NCBI RefSeq assembly: GCF_000949255.1
Contig: NZ_JXUW01000015.1
Coordinates: 1 to 64,000, forward strand
Direction of reading: 5' to 3'
From: Ferrimicrobium acidiphilum DSM 19497
GTDB taxonomy: Bacteria; Actinomycetota; Acidimicrobiia; Acidimicrobiales; Acidimicrobiaceae
Length of the DNA: 64,000 bases
Part shown: piece by piece, positions 44,826 through 53,864 of the stretch
How the letters are laid out: every line of letters begins with the position of its first letter
Position numbering within the stretch: the first letter of the stretch is position 1
The notes under the pieces: generated by a model
Seen by the model: the letters and a program-made list of their open reading frames with translations, nothing else
Databases searched by the model: none
What the model was told of the DNA's origin: nothing
Position numbers and translations under genes: made by a program

Positions 44826-44845
44826 CCCTCACCTCTCCCCGTTCA

Positions 44846-45751
44846 TTATTTCCTGGGTTTGTCGTTGTCTCGGCGTGGTTCTAGACTACAAGTTTTTGAG
44901 ACCTCAGATTCGTCCGTATGATGCTCACGCTCAAGGTGATGTAACCCTAAAACCCCATACTCATCCCGGGAGAAGTGCTCGATCTTAGCGATGTCCACTT
45001 CTAGACGTCGCAAAGGACTAATACGTAGCACAGTTAGCGCAATGATACAGCCAACGAATGGGCCGACAATGTATACCCAGAATCCATGCCAGTCACCGGA
45101 GACGACCGCCGGGCCAAGGCTACGAGCTGGATTCGTGCTCGTTCCCGACAGCGTTGCCTCCAACCAGACCATGATTCCATAGAGCGGAGGGAAGAGTAGC
45201 GGGGTAAATTTGCGAATGCGCTCTACGCCTAGCACGCTGAAGAGCGCAACTACTAAGACAAAAGTGGTGCCGACTTCACCCAATGCGGCATTGAGCGAGC
45301 CGTATTTTACAGAAGGTAGCGTTGCGCCAAATGCAACGCTCTTCCCCACCGGTCCCCACAGGAGTAAAGGTACCGATCCGAGTACCGCTCCGGAGAGCTG
45401 TGCAAGAATGTATCCTGCAGCAAGCGGGGTAGAGATCGTACCTCGAAGGCGGAACGCTAGGGTCACCACTGGATTGATATGAGCTCCACTGCGCTTGCCG
45501 ATGGACGAAAGAGCAATGGAGCCTCCCACAGAGCCGAAGAGAAATCCGGTCAGAGCGCGACGAACTGAGTTGCTAGGAACCCATCTCAACATCGGGCTCC
45601 CATGGCCGAAGTTGAGGATGACGATCGAAAGACCAGCGCCCAACAACAACGCGGTGCCAATGAACTCCGACAACAGTAGCGGCCAGGGCACCTGAGCGAC
45701 AAGGGATCGCTTCGTTTTGCCCACCTTGTTCTTGACCGTATCTGAGCTCAC
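44846..45751 (-). CDS. MIP-family channel, aquaporin/glycerol-facilitator-like
   Basis: The 301-residue protein has six membrane helices and the two half-helix motifs: SGAHINPVVT (NPV where NPA is usual) and TSTNPARSLGP. Water or small neutral solutes would pass. N- and C-terminal cytoplasmic tails of about 25 and 60 residues are longer than in AqpZ, and the C-terminal tail is His/Glu-rich (LHHLEREHHTDE). ATG 45751. It is a single gene inside the island, convergent with the Asp-box fragment. Confidence 0.9.
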   Translation of the reverse strand: MSSDTVKNKVGKTKRSLVAQVPWPLLLSEFIGTALLLGAGLSIVILNFGHGSPMLRWVPSNSVRRALTGFLFGSVGGSIALSSIGKRSGAHINPVVTLAFRLRGTISTPLAAGYILAQLSGAVLGSVPLLLWGPVGKSVAFGATLPSVKYGSLNAALGEVGTTFVLVVALFSVLGVERIRKFTPLLFPPLYGIMVWLEATLSGTSTNPARSLGPAVVSGDWHGFWVYIVGPFVGCIIALTVLRISPLRRLEVDIAKIEHFSRDEYGVLGLHHLEREHHTDESEVSKTCSLEPRRDNDKPRK

Positions 45752-45922
45752 TGATACTCAAGGTAGTTGGTTGGGAGGAGGCTCTTTCGGTTTCGCCTCA
45801 CAAGTGGACTCTGACAAGGATTTCTTTGGTCGCAAAGATGGAGCGTCGGAGCAAGGAGACGTTGCCTGTTGTGGTTGTACTGTGTTGGTAATGCGATCGT
45901 TGCTCGAGTGAAGAGGTTCTAC

Positions 45923-46078
45923 ACCTGGAGAGAGCATGTAAGAGCGGTAGCAATACTGGCCGTGCTCGGCGAGGCAAGAACAACCCTCGAACGAGTGAGA
46001 GTGAAGTCAGAGACTAGAACCTTGTAAAGATTGCATCATGACGAGTACACTCGCTATTTATCGCTCAGATGCAACGGT
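45923..46078 (+). repeat. IS right-end repeat, copy B
   Basis: Second copy of the 155-base IS end (see 42951-43105), same orientation, with no tnpB coding sequence in front of it. Its terminal stem is more diverged. It sits between the aquaporin gene and the sugar-importer operon, which begins about 200 bases later. The 45752-45922 and 46079-46274 flanks show no genes. Confidence 0.8.
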
Positions 46079-46274
46079 GAAGCGAGTGATCTGGCGATCG
46101 TTCGTTCGTGACTGTGCTACGCTCTACACTGGCGGCGGGGGCAGTGGACGCCAAGTCAGATCCGAGACCATAGCGAAATGGCTTGTCTTGCGCTTCTCCT
46201 GAACGAAAGGGTGAAATCGAGCGTGTATCACCCGAGCGTGATGCACCTGATTCTTCGTGAAAGGTAAGCAAGAG

Positions 46275-47444
46275 ATGGCCTCAATTGTTCTCGAGAATGT
46301 CACCAAGACATACTCGAACGACTACTGCGCAGTGAAGGATTTGAATTTGGCCGTGAACGACGGAGAGTTCATGGTCCTCGTGGGTCCGTCGGGGTGCGGC
46401 AAGACGACGGTGCTCAGAATGGTCGCCGGACTCGAGGATATATCCTCTGGGAGTCTCCTGATGGGAGATCGGCTGGTAAACGATCTCGAGCCAAAGGACC
46501 GCGACATGGCGATGGTGTTTCAAAGCTATGCCCTGTATCCTCACATGACGGTAGCGGAGAACATCGGCTTCGCTCTGCGGATGAAGAAGCTTCCCAAACA
46601 GCAAGTTCGCAAACGAGTGGAGGACGCAGCCGAGATACTCGGCCTCACCGGCCTCTTGGATGCCAAGCCGAAACAGCTCTCGGGAGGACAGCGCCAGCGA
46701 GTCGCTATGGGTCGAGCTATCGTGCGCGAGCCGAGTGCATTCCTGATGGACGAGCCGTTGTCGAACCTCGATGCGAAATTGCGAGTCAAGATGCGTGCTG
46801 AGGTGAAGAGAATTCAGGCTCAGCTGGGGGTGTCGACGATCTACGTCACCCACGATCAGATGGAGGCCATGACGATGGGGGATAGGGTCGCCGTGTTGCG
46901 GGACGGCCTCCTTCAGCAGTGTGATACCCCGCAGAATCTCTACGACAATCCGGTCAGTCAGTTTGTGGCCGCCTTCATTGGATCTCCCGCCATGAATCTC
47001 TACGAGGCTAATCTCTTGGAGGGAGCGCGAGCGCTGCGTCTTGGGTCCCAGGTTCTTGAGCTGCCCGAGTCCGTTCGGATATCGCACCCCTCGCTCGTCC
47101 GCTATGGAGGGGGACGGATTACCGTTGGTATCCGGCCAAACGATCTTCGTGTGGCGACCCAGAACGACGGCTTTACCTTTACGGCGGAGGTGGTGCTGCT
47201 AGAGGCGCTCGGGGCCGAAATTCTAGTGCACTTCACCTTGGATGCGACTGCAGCCAAGGTCGAGGGCGCTGTGGAGGACGACGGTGAGATTCTGATTGGG
47301 GGAGGCGAGGGTGTGGTGCGCGTTGAGCCGGACCTCCCTGTCCACGTTGGCGAGCGGCTTGTGCTGTCGCCGGACTTCGAGCGCCTGCATTTCTTCGATC
47401 CAACGACAGGGCTTGCAGTGGGGAAAGGGCCGCTCACGCCCTAA
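46275..47444 (+). CDS. Sugar ABC importer ATPase (MsmK/UgpC-like)
   Basis: The 389-residue ATPase of the CUT1 family has Walker A GPSGCGKTT, the Q-loop VFQSYALYPHMTV, signature LSGGQRQRVAMGRAIV, Walker B AFLMDEPLSNLD, the H-loop VTHDQMEAM, and a C-terminal OB-type regulatory domain (from about residue 240). Such ATPases often serve several sugar importers. ATG 46275, preceded by AAGAG, fits the conserved ASIVLENVTKTY start; the frame at 46257 adds six residues. It is the first gene of a co-directional operon with the LacI-hydrolase fusion, receptor and permeases. Confidence 0.93.
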   Translation: MASIVLENVTKTYSNDYCAVKDLNLAVNDGEFMVLVGPSGCGKTTVLRMVAGLEDISSGSLLMGDRLVNDLEPKDRDMAMVFQSYALYPHMTVAENIGFALRMKKLPKQQVRKRVEDAAEILGLTGLLDAKPKQLSGGQRQRVAMGRAIVREPSAFLMDEPLSNLDAKLRVKMRAEVKRIQAQLGVSTIYVTHDQMEAMTMGDRVAVLRDGLLQQCDTPQNLYDNPVSQFVAAFIGSPAMNLYEANLLEGARALRLGSQVLELPESVRISHPSLVRYGGGRITVGIRPNDLRVATQNDGFTFTAEVVLLEALGAEILVHFTLDATAAKVEGAVEDDGEILIGGGEGVVRVEPDLPVHVGERLVLSPDFERLHFFDPTTGLAVGKGPLTP

Positions 47445-47532
47445 GTGAGGTGGGCTGCGAAAAATATTTTGCTGAAATGCACACGCGGGCGTAGCAGTTG
47501 TGATAGTGTTTCGTTACTTTGTTGGGGGGCAG

Positions 47533-47550
47533 TGCTTAAGCGATTAAGCA
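47533..47550. promoter_or_regulatory. LacI-type operator upstream of the fusion gene
   Basis: tgcttaagcgattaagca is an 18-bp near-perfect palindrome (8 of 9 pairs) with the central CG typical of LacI-family sites. It lies 37 bases before the TTG start and is the likely autoregulatory operator of the fused repressor. A shorter related palindrome, aagcgctt, occurs at about 47620-47630 within the 5' coding part. Confidence 0.65.
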
Positions 47551-47586
47551 ACCGGGCTCGCGCAGCATCAAGATTAGGGGGCGATT

Positions 47587-50500
47587 TTGAACTCGAAGAG
47601 TGGGAATGGGGACCATCGCTTAAGCGCTTCATCACGTCAGATGCAAGACGGTGATGGGAAGCGGCGAGTGCCACAAATTGAGGACGTAGCTCGTGAAGCT
47701 GGGGTTTCCATCGCTACGGTCTCCTACGTGCTCAACGAACGAGGACGGGTATCCGCGGCCACGCGGGAGCGGGTGCGCAAGGTCATCCAGGATCTCGGCT
47801 ATGTCTCGAGTGCGCGCGGGAGGTCGCTGGCGTTGGGGCAGTCCCAGACCGTCGGTTTGTTTGCCAGTCAGGACATGGTGAATTCCGAGGGGTTTGCACC
47901 GCTCGTGAGCAGTCTGACGCTGGCACTTCTCGACAAGGGATATCATCTACTGCTACTCGGTGGTGAGGTCACCGGCGGCGTCAGCTCACTCCGCGAGGTA
48001 GCGGACTCCGGTCGAGTGGACGGAGTGGTGGTGATGGCCCTCGACGGGGAGGCGCTCGGTTGGGAGTCGTCGATCCATATTCCACTGGTGCTGCTTGGGC
48101 CGGGTGCACCGGGCTTCGCCAGAGTCGACGTCGATCATGGCGCGGCGGCGCAGCTGGCGACAAGGCATCTGTTGGACCTGGGTCATCGACAGCTCGGTCT
48201 GGTCACTTACCCGTCGGCTCTTGCGGAGCTATGGGAGCGCGCCTGTCAGGGCGTGGTCACCGATGTATCGGGTACCCTGGTTACGCTCTCGGGTCCTCGT
48301 GGTTTTCGCGGAGGCTACGAGGCTGCCAAGGCGCTGCTGACCGGCATTGGGAGGCCGACTGGCCTAGTTGTGTTAGACGATGCAATGGCTGAAGGTGCCA
48401 TCGCTGCGGCCGGTGATCTGGGAATCGGAGTGCCTGAGCGACTCTCGGTCATTGGTTATGGCAACACCCATCATGGGGCGCAGGCGTTTCCCCCGATCAC
48501 GACCATCTCGCCTCACTGGGAGGCCCTAGGGAGTGTGGCTGGGACCACCATATTGGATACCCTAGAGGGCCATAGCTCGGCGGGCGGAATCGTGGAGCCT
48601 ACGTTAGTGGTTCGAGAGTCAACGGCACCGGCTGGATCGTTTGCAACGCCTGAGGTCGACATGGAAGAGCCGGTCATCAAGTCTGGGCCTGCCTTCGCAC
48701 TCTGGTCCAAGCAGTTGAGTATGAGCCCAGCCAGCGGGCGCCACGGGTTGTATATAGGCGACACCCGCATGCTCTCGCTGTATCAGGTGAGAGCCGATGG
48801 TAGGCCGCTGACGCCAGCGGCGGTTGAGCACGACGGTAGCCAGATTCGCGCAAGCTACATCACCAAGACGGCCGCTTCCACCTTCCGGATGATGCGAAGG
48901 ATCACCATTGCTCCCGATGAACTGGTTGATGAGTGGAGTTGGAACTGGTGGGGTCCAGTATTTCCCGTGGTCATAGAGCTTTCGGTCGCGTCGGACTTTC
49001 AGGACATCTTCGCGGTGCGTGGCATGACCCCTGGGGGGCATGGAACGGTGGTCTCGCGCTCGGATACATCGGCGATCGACATCGTCTACGAGGGACGAGA
49101 TGAGATCCGAAGGTCGGTCCGCATCGGTGTGGACCGGATGCCGGCACAGATGACGGATTTCGGATGGTCATGGAGCCTTCCGGTCGAGCCATCGAGCGGT
49201 GCCCTTACGATCACCACGAACTGGTCCAATCCTGTCATCTCCTTGATGCCCTCGCGAGAGATACCCTGGCCGCTCGTGGAGATGCGCGATGCCGATTGGA
49301 CCGGTGCCCTGCGTCGCGCACACGAGGATCTTGCGATGCTGACAACGGTTTACGAGGGAGAGCTTGCCCCGATGGCGGGATTGCCCTGGTTCGGTACCCT
49401 CTTCGGCAGAGACGCGATCATCACTGGATTAGAGACACTGACATTTGCGCCCGAGCTCTCCATCGGAGTTGCCAGAGTCTTAGCTCGCCTGCAGGGTACG
49501 CAGGTACGCCTCGAGACCGAGGAGGAGCCCGGGAAAATCATTCATGAGCTCCGCCTGGGGGAGATGGCGCGGGTAAAGGAGATTCCCTTTGGGCGCTATT
49601 ATGGCTCCGTCGATGCGACACCTCTCTTCGTTACCCTGGTGGCACGCACCTGGCGCCGGACTGGAGACCGATCGTTCCTAAATGAGATGTTGCCGGCGGT
49701 TGAACTCGCCATCGAGTGGATTAGAACGCAGCGCAATGAGGAGGGCCTTTTCGAGTTCCACCCGAGGAATGCGGAGGGGCTCCTGGTCCAGTCCTGGAAG
49801 GACTCCTCTGACTCCATGGTCTTCGCGGATGGCTCCCACGGGGCCCCGCCGCTTGCCGTGGCCGAAGTGCAGGGGTACGTCTATCAGGCCTTCAAGTCCT
49901 TGGCGATGACGTATCGGTCGATCGGACGAGTCGAGGAGGCCGAGGATCTAGAGATCGATGCCGAGGCGGTCCAAGTGGCGTTTCATGAGGCGTTCTGGCT
50001 CAAGGATCGTGACTACTACGCGCTGGCGGTCGACGGCATCGGACGACAGCTCGATTCGCTCTCCTCGGATCCCGGCCAGTGTCTTTGGAGCGGGATAGTA
50101 CCCAAGCGGTATCGTGAGCCAACCCAACGGCGGCTGCTGTCGCCGGCGCTCTTTTCGGGATGGGGAATCCGAACGCTGGGCTCCTCTGAGTCGGCATATG
50201 ACCCCTACAGCTACCACCGGGGTAGCGTCTGGCCCCATGACACCGCTCTGATCGCAGCGGGGCTGCGAGCCAGTGGCGATCTGCTCGGAGCGGGACGGGT
50301 GGCACGCGCGCTGCTGGATGCCGCCGCATCGTTTCCCCAGCATCGCTTGCCCGAACTCTTCTCCGGAGAAGAGAGAGGAAACAGGGGCCCGTTCCCGTAT
50401 CCGGGGGCGTGCTCTCCGCAGGCCTGGGCAGCGGGGGCGGTCTGGCAGGTGACTGCGACGCTGCTGGGGATCGAGGTGGATGCCATCGAGCGGATCGTCT

Positions 50501-50652
50501 CGCTTTCGCCGCTGGAGGTCGCGAGAACCCATCCGATTCGGATCCGAGGTTTGCCAGTCGCGGGTTCTCTAGTGGATATCGAGTGGGACGCAGGTCATGT
50601 GTCCTGCTCCGAGCTCCCAGAGGGCTGGTGTATCGAGACCGCTCCGCTTTAA
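47587..50652 (+). CDS. LacI-type repressor fused to amylo-alpha-1,6-glucosidase-type hydrolase
   Basis: One 1021-residue uninterrupted frame. Residues about 29-78 are a LacI helix-turn-helix and hinge (IEDVAREAGVSIATVSYVLN, then RVRKVIQDLGY). Residues about 85-346 are the complete sugar-sensing domain, ending with PTLVVRESTAPAG. Residues about 368-555 resemble the N-terminal beta-sandwich of glycogen-debranching-type enzymes (GLYIGDTRMLSLYQV). Residues about 570-965 form an (alpha/alpha)6 hydrolase with GLPWFGTLFGRDAIIT, QSWKDSSDSMVFADG, SYHRGSVWPHDTALIAAG and LPELFSGEE, whose Asp/Glu residues are the usual catalytic candidates. TTG 47587 has AGGGGG upstream; ATG 47641 is an alternative. It would cleave alpha-linked glucosides while repressing its own operon; the mechanism is inferred. 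A base error joining two genes is unlikely, since no stop or restart is visible at the junction. Confidence 0.93.
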   Translation: MNSKSGNGDHRLSASSRQMQDGDGKRRVPQIEDVAREAGVSIATVSYVLNERGRVSAATRERVRKVIQDLGYVSSARGRSLALGQSQTVGLFASQDMVNSEGFAPLVSSLTLALLDKGYHLLLLGGEVTGGVSSLREVADSGRVDGVVVMALDGEALGWESSIHIPLVLLGPGAPGFARVDVDHGAAAQLATRHLLDLGHRQLGLVTYPSALAELWERACQGVVTDVSGTLVTLSGPRGFRGGYEAAKALLTGIGRPTGLVVLDDAMAEGAIAAAGDLGIGVPERLSVIGYGNTHHGAQAFPPITTISPHWEALGSVAGTTILDTLEGHSSAGGIVEPTLVVRESTAPAGSFATPEVDMEEPVIKSGPAFALWSKQLSMSPASGRHGLYIGDTRMLSLYQVRADGRPLTPAAVEHDGSQIRASYITKTAASTFRMMRRITIAPDELVDEWSWNWWGPVFPVVIELSVASDFQDIFAVRGMTPGGHGTVVSRSDTSAIDIVYEGRDEIRRSVRIGVDRMPAQMTDFGWSWSLPVEPSSGALTITTNWSNPVISLMPSREIPWPLVEMRDADWTGALRRAHEDLAMLTTVYEGELAPMAGLPWFGTLFGRDAIITGLETLTFAPELSIGVARVLARLQGTQVRLETEEEPGKIIHELRLGEMARVKEIPFGRYYGSVDATPLFVTLVARTWRRTGDRSFLNEMLPAVELAIEWIRTQRNEEGLFEFHPRNAEGLLVQSWKDSSDSMVFADGSHGAPPLAVAEVQGYVYQAFKSLAMTYRSIGRVEEAEDLEIDAEAVQVAFHEAFWLKDRDYYALAVDGIGRQLDSLSSDPGQCLWSGIVPKRYREPTQRRLLSPALFSGWGIRTLGSSESAYDPYSYHRGSVWPHDTALIAAGLRASGDLLGAGRVARALLDAAASFPQHRLPELFSGEERGNRGPFPYPGACSPQAWAAGAVWQVTATLLGIEVDAIERIVSLSPLEVARTHPIRIRGLPVAGSLVDIEWDAGHVSCSELPEGWCIETAPL

Positions 50653-50747
50653 CGGGTAGAACGACGACGGTTGACAGAGTTATTGAGCAGTTAGTTGAAC
50701 CTTAGTAGTCATTGAGTATCTCCTAATGGGAGGAAAGGAAGTAGACG

Positions 50748-52034
50748 GTGAACAGAGTTATTCGCAGATTAGTGCAGGGGTCGGTTTCCCTATCGTGCCT
50801 GACATTGTTATTAGCGGCTTGCGGGGGGACTTCGAACGCCTCATCGTCATCGAGTAGTGGGCCAGTGACGATCACCCTCTCAGGGTGGACATCGTCCCCG
50901 GTAGAGGCGCAACTCTTACAGAAGGACCTCAGTGGATTTAGCAAGCTATACCCAAATATTCATGTGAATTACCGACCTATCTCGGGTTCCGGTAGCAACT
51001 ATGAATCGGTACTACGTACGAGATTTGTTGCCGGCAATGCCCCTGACGTCATCTATGTCAATAACGGAGGCGAGTCGAGCACATTCATGGCGGATCATGT
51101 TTTGGTTCCTCTCAACTCCTACATCAAGGCATCACATTTCTCAATCGGTGATTTCTACCCCAGTTCCTTGGCGCTGTTCAAGAAGGGAGGTAATATCTAC
51201 GGAATACCCAAGGACCAGTCGCCGCTAGCACTGTTCTACAACACGGCTATGTTCAAGAAGGCAGGGATCAAGAGCCCTCCGACCACCTGGGCCCAACTCG
51301 CTGCCGATGCCAAGATCCTTACCAATCCGTCCCAACATGTCTATGGTCTGATCAACTCGGTGCAGGAGCCACGGTGGGCCGAGTTCTTGTATCAGAGTGG
51401 TGGTGGCGTGATGAACTCGACGATGTCAAAGTTCACCCTCACGAGTCCGGCTTCGGTCAAGGGTTTTCAGTTCTTTGTAAACCTGTACCGCCATGGTTAC
51501 GCCACTGTGCCCACCAGCGTAGGGGCGAGTTGGGGCGGGCAGGCCTTTGGCATGGGCAAGGCCGCGATGGTGCTGTCGGGTGACTGGTTGGTCCCCTTCT
51601 TGAACCAGACCTATCCAAAGATTCACTTCAACACGGCGGTGCTCCCTTCTGGTCCGGTGAACAACATCTCGCTGACGTTTCCAGTGGCCTATGCCATCAC
51701 CAAGGACTCGAAACATCCGGGAGCATCCTGGAAGCTGATCTCCTATCTGACCAGCCAAAGTGGTATGACACGTTGGATGAATCTGGGATTGGCCCTTCCG
51801 ACACGCAAGTCACTCGTGAGTCTGCCGTACTATAAGAGTCATCCGGTGACCGCCGGACTGCTAGAGCAGCTGCCCCACACCATTGCTTGGACGTTCCCCC
51901 CTGGATTCGTTCAGTATTCTTCGACGACTATGGTTGACCAGGCTACCCTGGCCATCGAGGGTAAGGAATCTGCCGCGCAGGCGTTGGCGAATATGCAAAA
52001 GGCTGGACAGGCGATATTGAGTTCCCAGGGATAG
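50748..52034 (+). CDS. Sugar ABC receptor, lipoprotein (MalE-like)
   Basis: The 428-residue type I receptor (SBP_bac_1) has a lipoprotein signal ending LLAAC and a Ser-rich tether, then VTITLSGWTSSPVEAQLL, a central FVAGNAPDVIYVNNGG, YGIPKDQSPLALFYNTAMFKKAG, PPTTWAQLAADAKIL and KAAMVLSGDWLVPFL. These are typical of CUT1 receptors for maltodextrin-like sugars. GTG 50748 has GGGAGG at 50730-50735. It follows the fusion gene by 95 bases and precedes the two permease genes. Confidence 0.93.
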   Translation: MNRVIRRLVQGSVSLSCLTLLLAACGGTSNASSSSSSGPVTITLSGWTSSPVEAQLLQKDLSGFSKLYPNIHVNYRPISGSGSNYESVLRTRFVAGNAPDVIYVNNGGESSTFMADHVLVPLNSYIKASHFSIGDFYPSSLALFKKGGNIYGIPKDQSPLALFYNTAMFKKAGIKSPPTTWAQLAADAKILTNPSQHVYGLINSVQEPRWAEFLYQSGGGVMNSTMSKFTLTSPASVKGFQFFVNLYRHGYATVPTSVGASWGGQAFGMGKAAMVLSGDWLVPFLNQTYPKIHFNTAVLPSGPVNNISLTFPVAYAITKDSKHPGASWKLISYLTSQSGMTRWMNLGLALPTRKSLVSLPYYKSHPVTAGLLEQLPHTIAWTFPPGFVQYSSTTMVDQATLAIEGKESAAQALANMQKAGQAILSSQG

Positions 52035-52050
52035 CACAGAGTAGGATTTC

Positions 52051-53007
52051 GTGACGGTACTTACTACCTCCAAGACCCCTGCCGCGGCGTCACCGCAACG
52101 CAGCGGTAGGGGCCCCCTGCGATTGTTCAAGCCATCGAGAAGAGCACGAGACGCGCGTATTGGCTTCGCGATGACGCTCCCGGGTGTTGCGATACTCTTC
52201 CTGTTCACGCTTGGACCAGCCCTGTATGCCTTCTACCTGAGCTTGTTCTCCTGGTCGCTGCTCAATCATATGCATTATGTTGGTTTGTCGAACTTTGGAT
52301 TCCTGTTCACGTCGCATCTGTTTTGGACCGCGGTCGTAAACACCGTTACCTTTGCGTTGGTGGTAGTTCCCACACAGACGATCGTGGCGCTGTGCATCGC
52401 GGTGTTGTTGAATCAGAATCTACCGGCCAAGGGGTTCTTTCGGCTCGCATTCTTCTTCCCCGCCGTGAGCTCATCGGCGGTGATATCGATAATATTCATG
52501 TGGATCTATAACAAGTTCGGAATTCTGAATGGCTTTCTCAGTATTATCGGTATCCACGGACCCAACTGGTTGGCGAATCCGTTGTTCGCGCTGAAGGCCA
52601 TCATGATTATGAATATATGGACGACATCCGGATATTTCATGGTGGTATTCCTCTCGGGATTGCAGGCGATACCACAGAATATCTACGATGCCTCGCAGAT
52701 GGATGGTGCGAGTGTGTGGCAGCGATTCATTCATATCACCGTTCCCTTGCTTCGACCGACAACCTTCTTCGTGGTTATCATGGGCATGATCGGCACTCTG
52801 CAGATGTTCGATCAGTCCTTTATCTTGTCCGGTGGGACAGGGGGACCGCTTCACTCGACGACCACGATCGTATTGCTGATCTACCAGTACATATTCAGCT
52901 ATGGGAAGGTCGGTTATGGCGCGGCGGCGACGGTTCTCTTGTTCGTGTTGACGATGGGGATCACCTTAGTGGTGACGAAGTGGCTTGGGAAGCCGATCGA
53001 GTATTAG
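52051..53007 (+). CDS. Sugar ABC permease, MalF-like
   Basis: The 318-residue protein has six membrane helices and the EAA loop near the end (ASQMDGASVWQRFIHITVPLLRP). It begins TLPGVAILFLFTLGPALYAFYLSLFSW. It starts with GTG 52051, preceded by a GA-rich stretch, 16 bases after the receptor stop. It pairs with the MalG-like permease. Confidence 0.93.
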   Translation: MTVLTTSKTPAAASPQRSGRGPLRLFKPSRRARDARIGFAMTLPGVAILFLFTLGPALYAFYLSLFSWSLLNHMHYVGLSNFGFLFTSHLFWTAVVNTVTFALVVVPTQTIVALCIAVLLNQNLPAKGFFRLAFFFPAVSSSAVISIIFMWIYNKFGILNGFLSIIGIHGPNWLANPLFALKAIMIMNIWTTSGYFMVVFLSGLQAIPQNIYDASQMDGASVWQRFIHITVPLLRPTTFFVVIMGMIGTLQMFDQSFILSGGTGGPLHSTTTIVLLIYQYIFSYGKVGYGAAATVLLFVLTMGITLVVTKWLGKPIEY

Positions 53008-53012
53008 GTGTG

Positions 53013-53864
53013 ATGATGCAAAATACAAGGCGAAGATCACGGCGTATCAGGCGTCATATTTCACGGTGGTTCTATCTGGCCATTCTTACCATGGGTGCGC
53101 TGGTGATGTTCATTCCGTTCGCATGGAGCCTTTCGACGTCGCTGAAGCCATTATCGGAGTCGCTGGTCTATCCCCCGGTGTGGATTCCCCATATCTTTGA
53201 CTGGGAGAACTACGTCAAGATCTGGCATCTTGTACCGCTGGCGCGGTGGTTTGGCAACAGTGCCATCGCCGCCATTGGGGTGACGATTGGCAATCTGATC
53301 TGTGACTCCATGGCTGGTTATGCACTTGCACGCGTTCAGTTCCGTGGTCAGCGGTTGATGTTCATTGGCGTGCTGGCGATGTTGATGGTGCCATTCCAGT
53401 CGGTTATGTTGCCGGTATACATTCTGCTACGTGCCTTTGGTCTGCTGGACAACTATTATGGGCTCATCATTCCCCTCGCGGTGCAAGCGGTTGGCATCTT
53501 CTTGATGCGTCAGGCCTTCTTGAACTTGCCGAGCGACCTTGAGGATGCCGCCATTATGGATGGAGCCGGCAGGTTTCGAATGTTTTGGCAGCTCAGCCTT
53601 CCACTCGTGCTCCCGTCATTGTTGACCCTAGCTTTGATCTCATTCATGTTGTCATGGAACAACTTTCTCTTGCCATTGCTGGTTGCGAGTAGACCGCATC
53701 TTTGGACAGTTCCCCTTGGTGTGGTCATGTTTCAACAGGAGTACTTCGTCAACTGGCCATATCTCATGGCAGCTGCGGTGATGACGACGATTCCGGTGGC
53801 GGTTATCTTTCTCGTCTTCCAGAAGTGGTTCGTCCGTGGAATAGCAACAACGGGCATGCGCTAG
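53013..53864 (+). CDS. Sugar ABC permease, MalG-like
   Basis: The 283-residue protein has six membrane helices and the typical MalG sequence VMFIPFAWSLSTSLKP, MVPFQSVMLPVYILLRAFGLLDNYYGLIIP and the EAA loop LEDAAIMDGAGRFRMFWQLSLPLVLP. The frame is open far upstream, but ATG 53013, just after the MalF stop, begins the conserved part. It ends the importer operon. Confidence 0.93.
   Translation: MMQNTRRRSRRIRRHISRWFYLAILTMGALVMFIPFAWSLSTSLKPLSESLVYPPVWIPHIFDWENYVKIWHLVPLARWFGNSAIAAIGVTIGNLICDSMAGYALARVQFRGQRLMFIGVLAMLMVPFQSVMLPVYILLRAFGLLDNYYGLIIPLAVQAVGIFLMRQAFLNLPSDLEDAAIMDGAGRFRMFWQLSLPLVLPSLLTLALISFMLSWNNFLLPLLVASRPHLWTVPLGVVMFQQEYFVNWPYLMAAAVMTTIPVAVIFLVFQKWFVRGIATTGMR

Noticed and set aside
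52617-53012. Long upstream part of the MalG-like frame
   Set aside because: It lies in another frame of the MalF-like gene; the conserved protein begins at ATG 53013.
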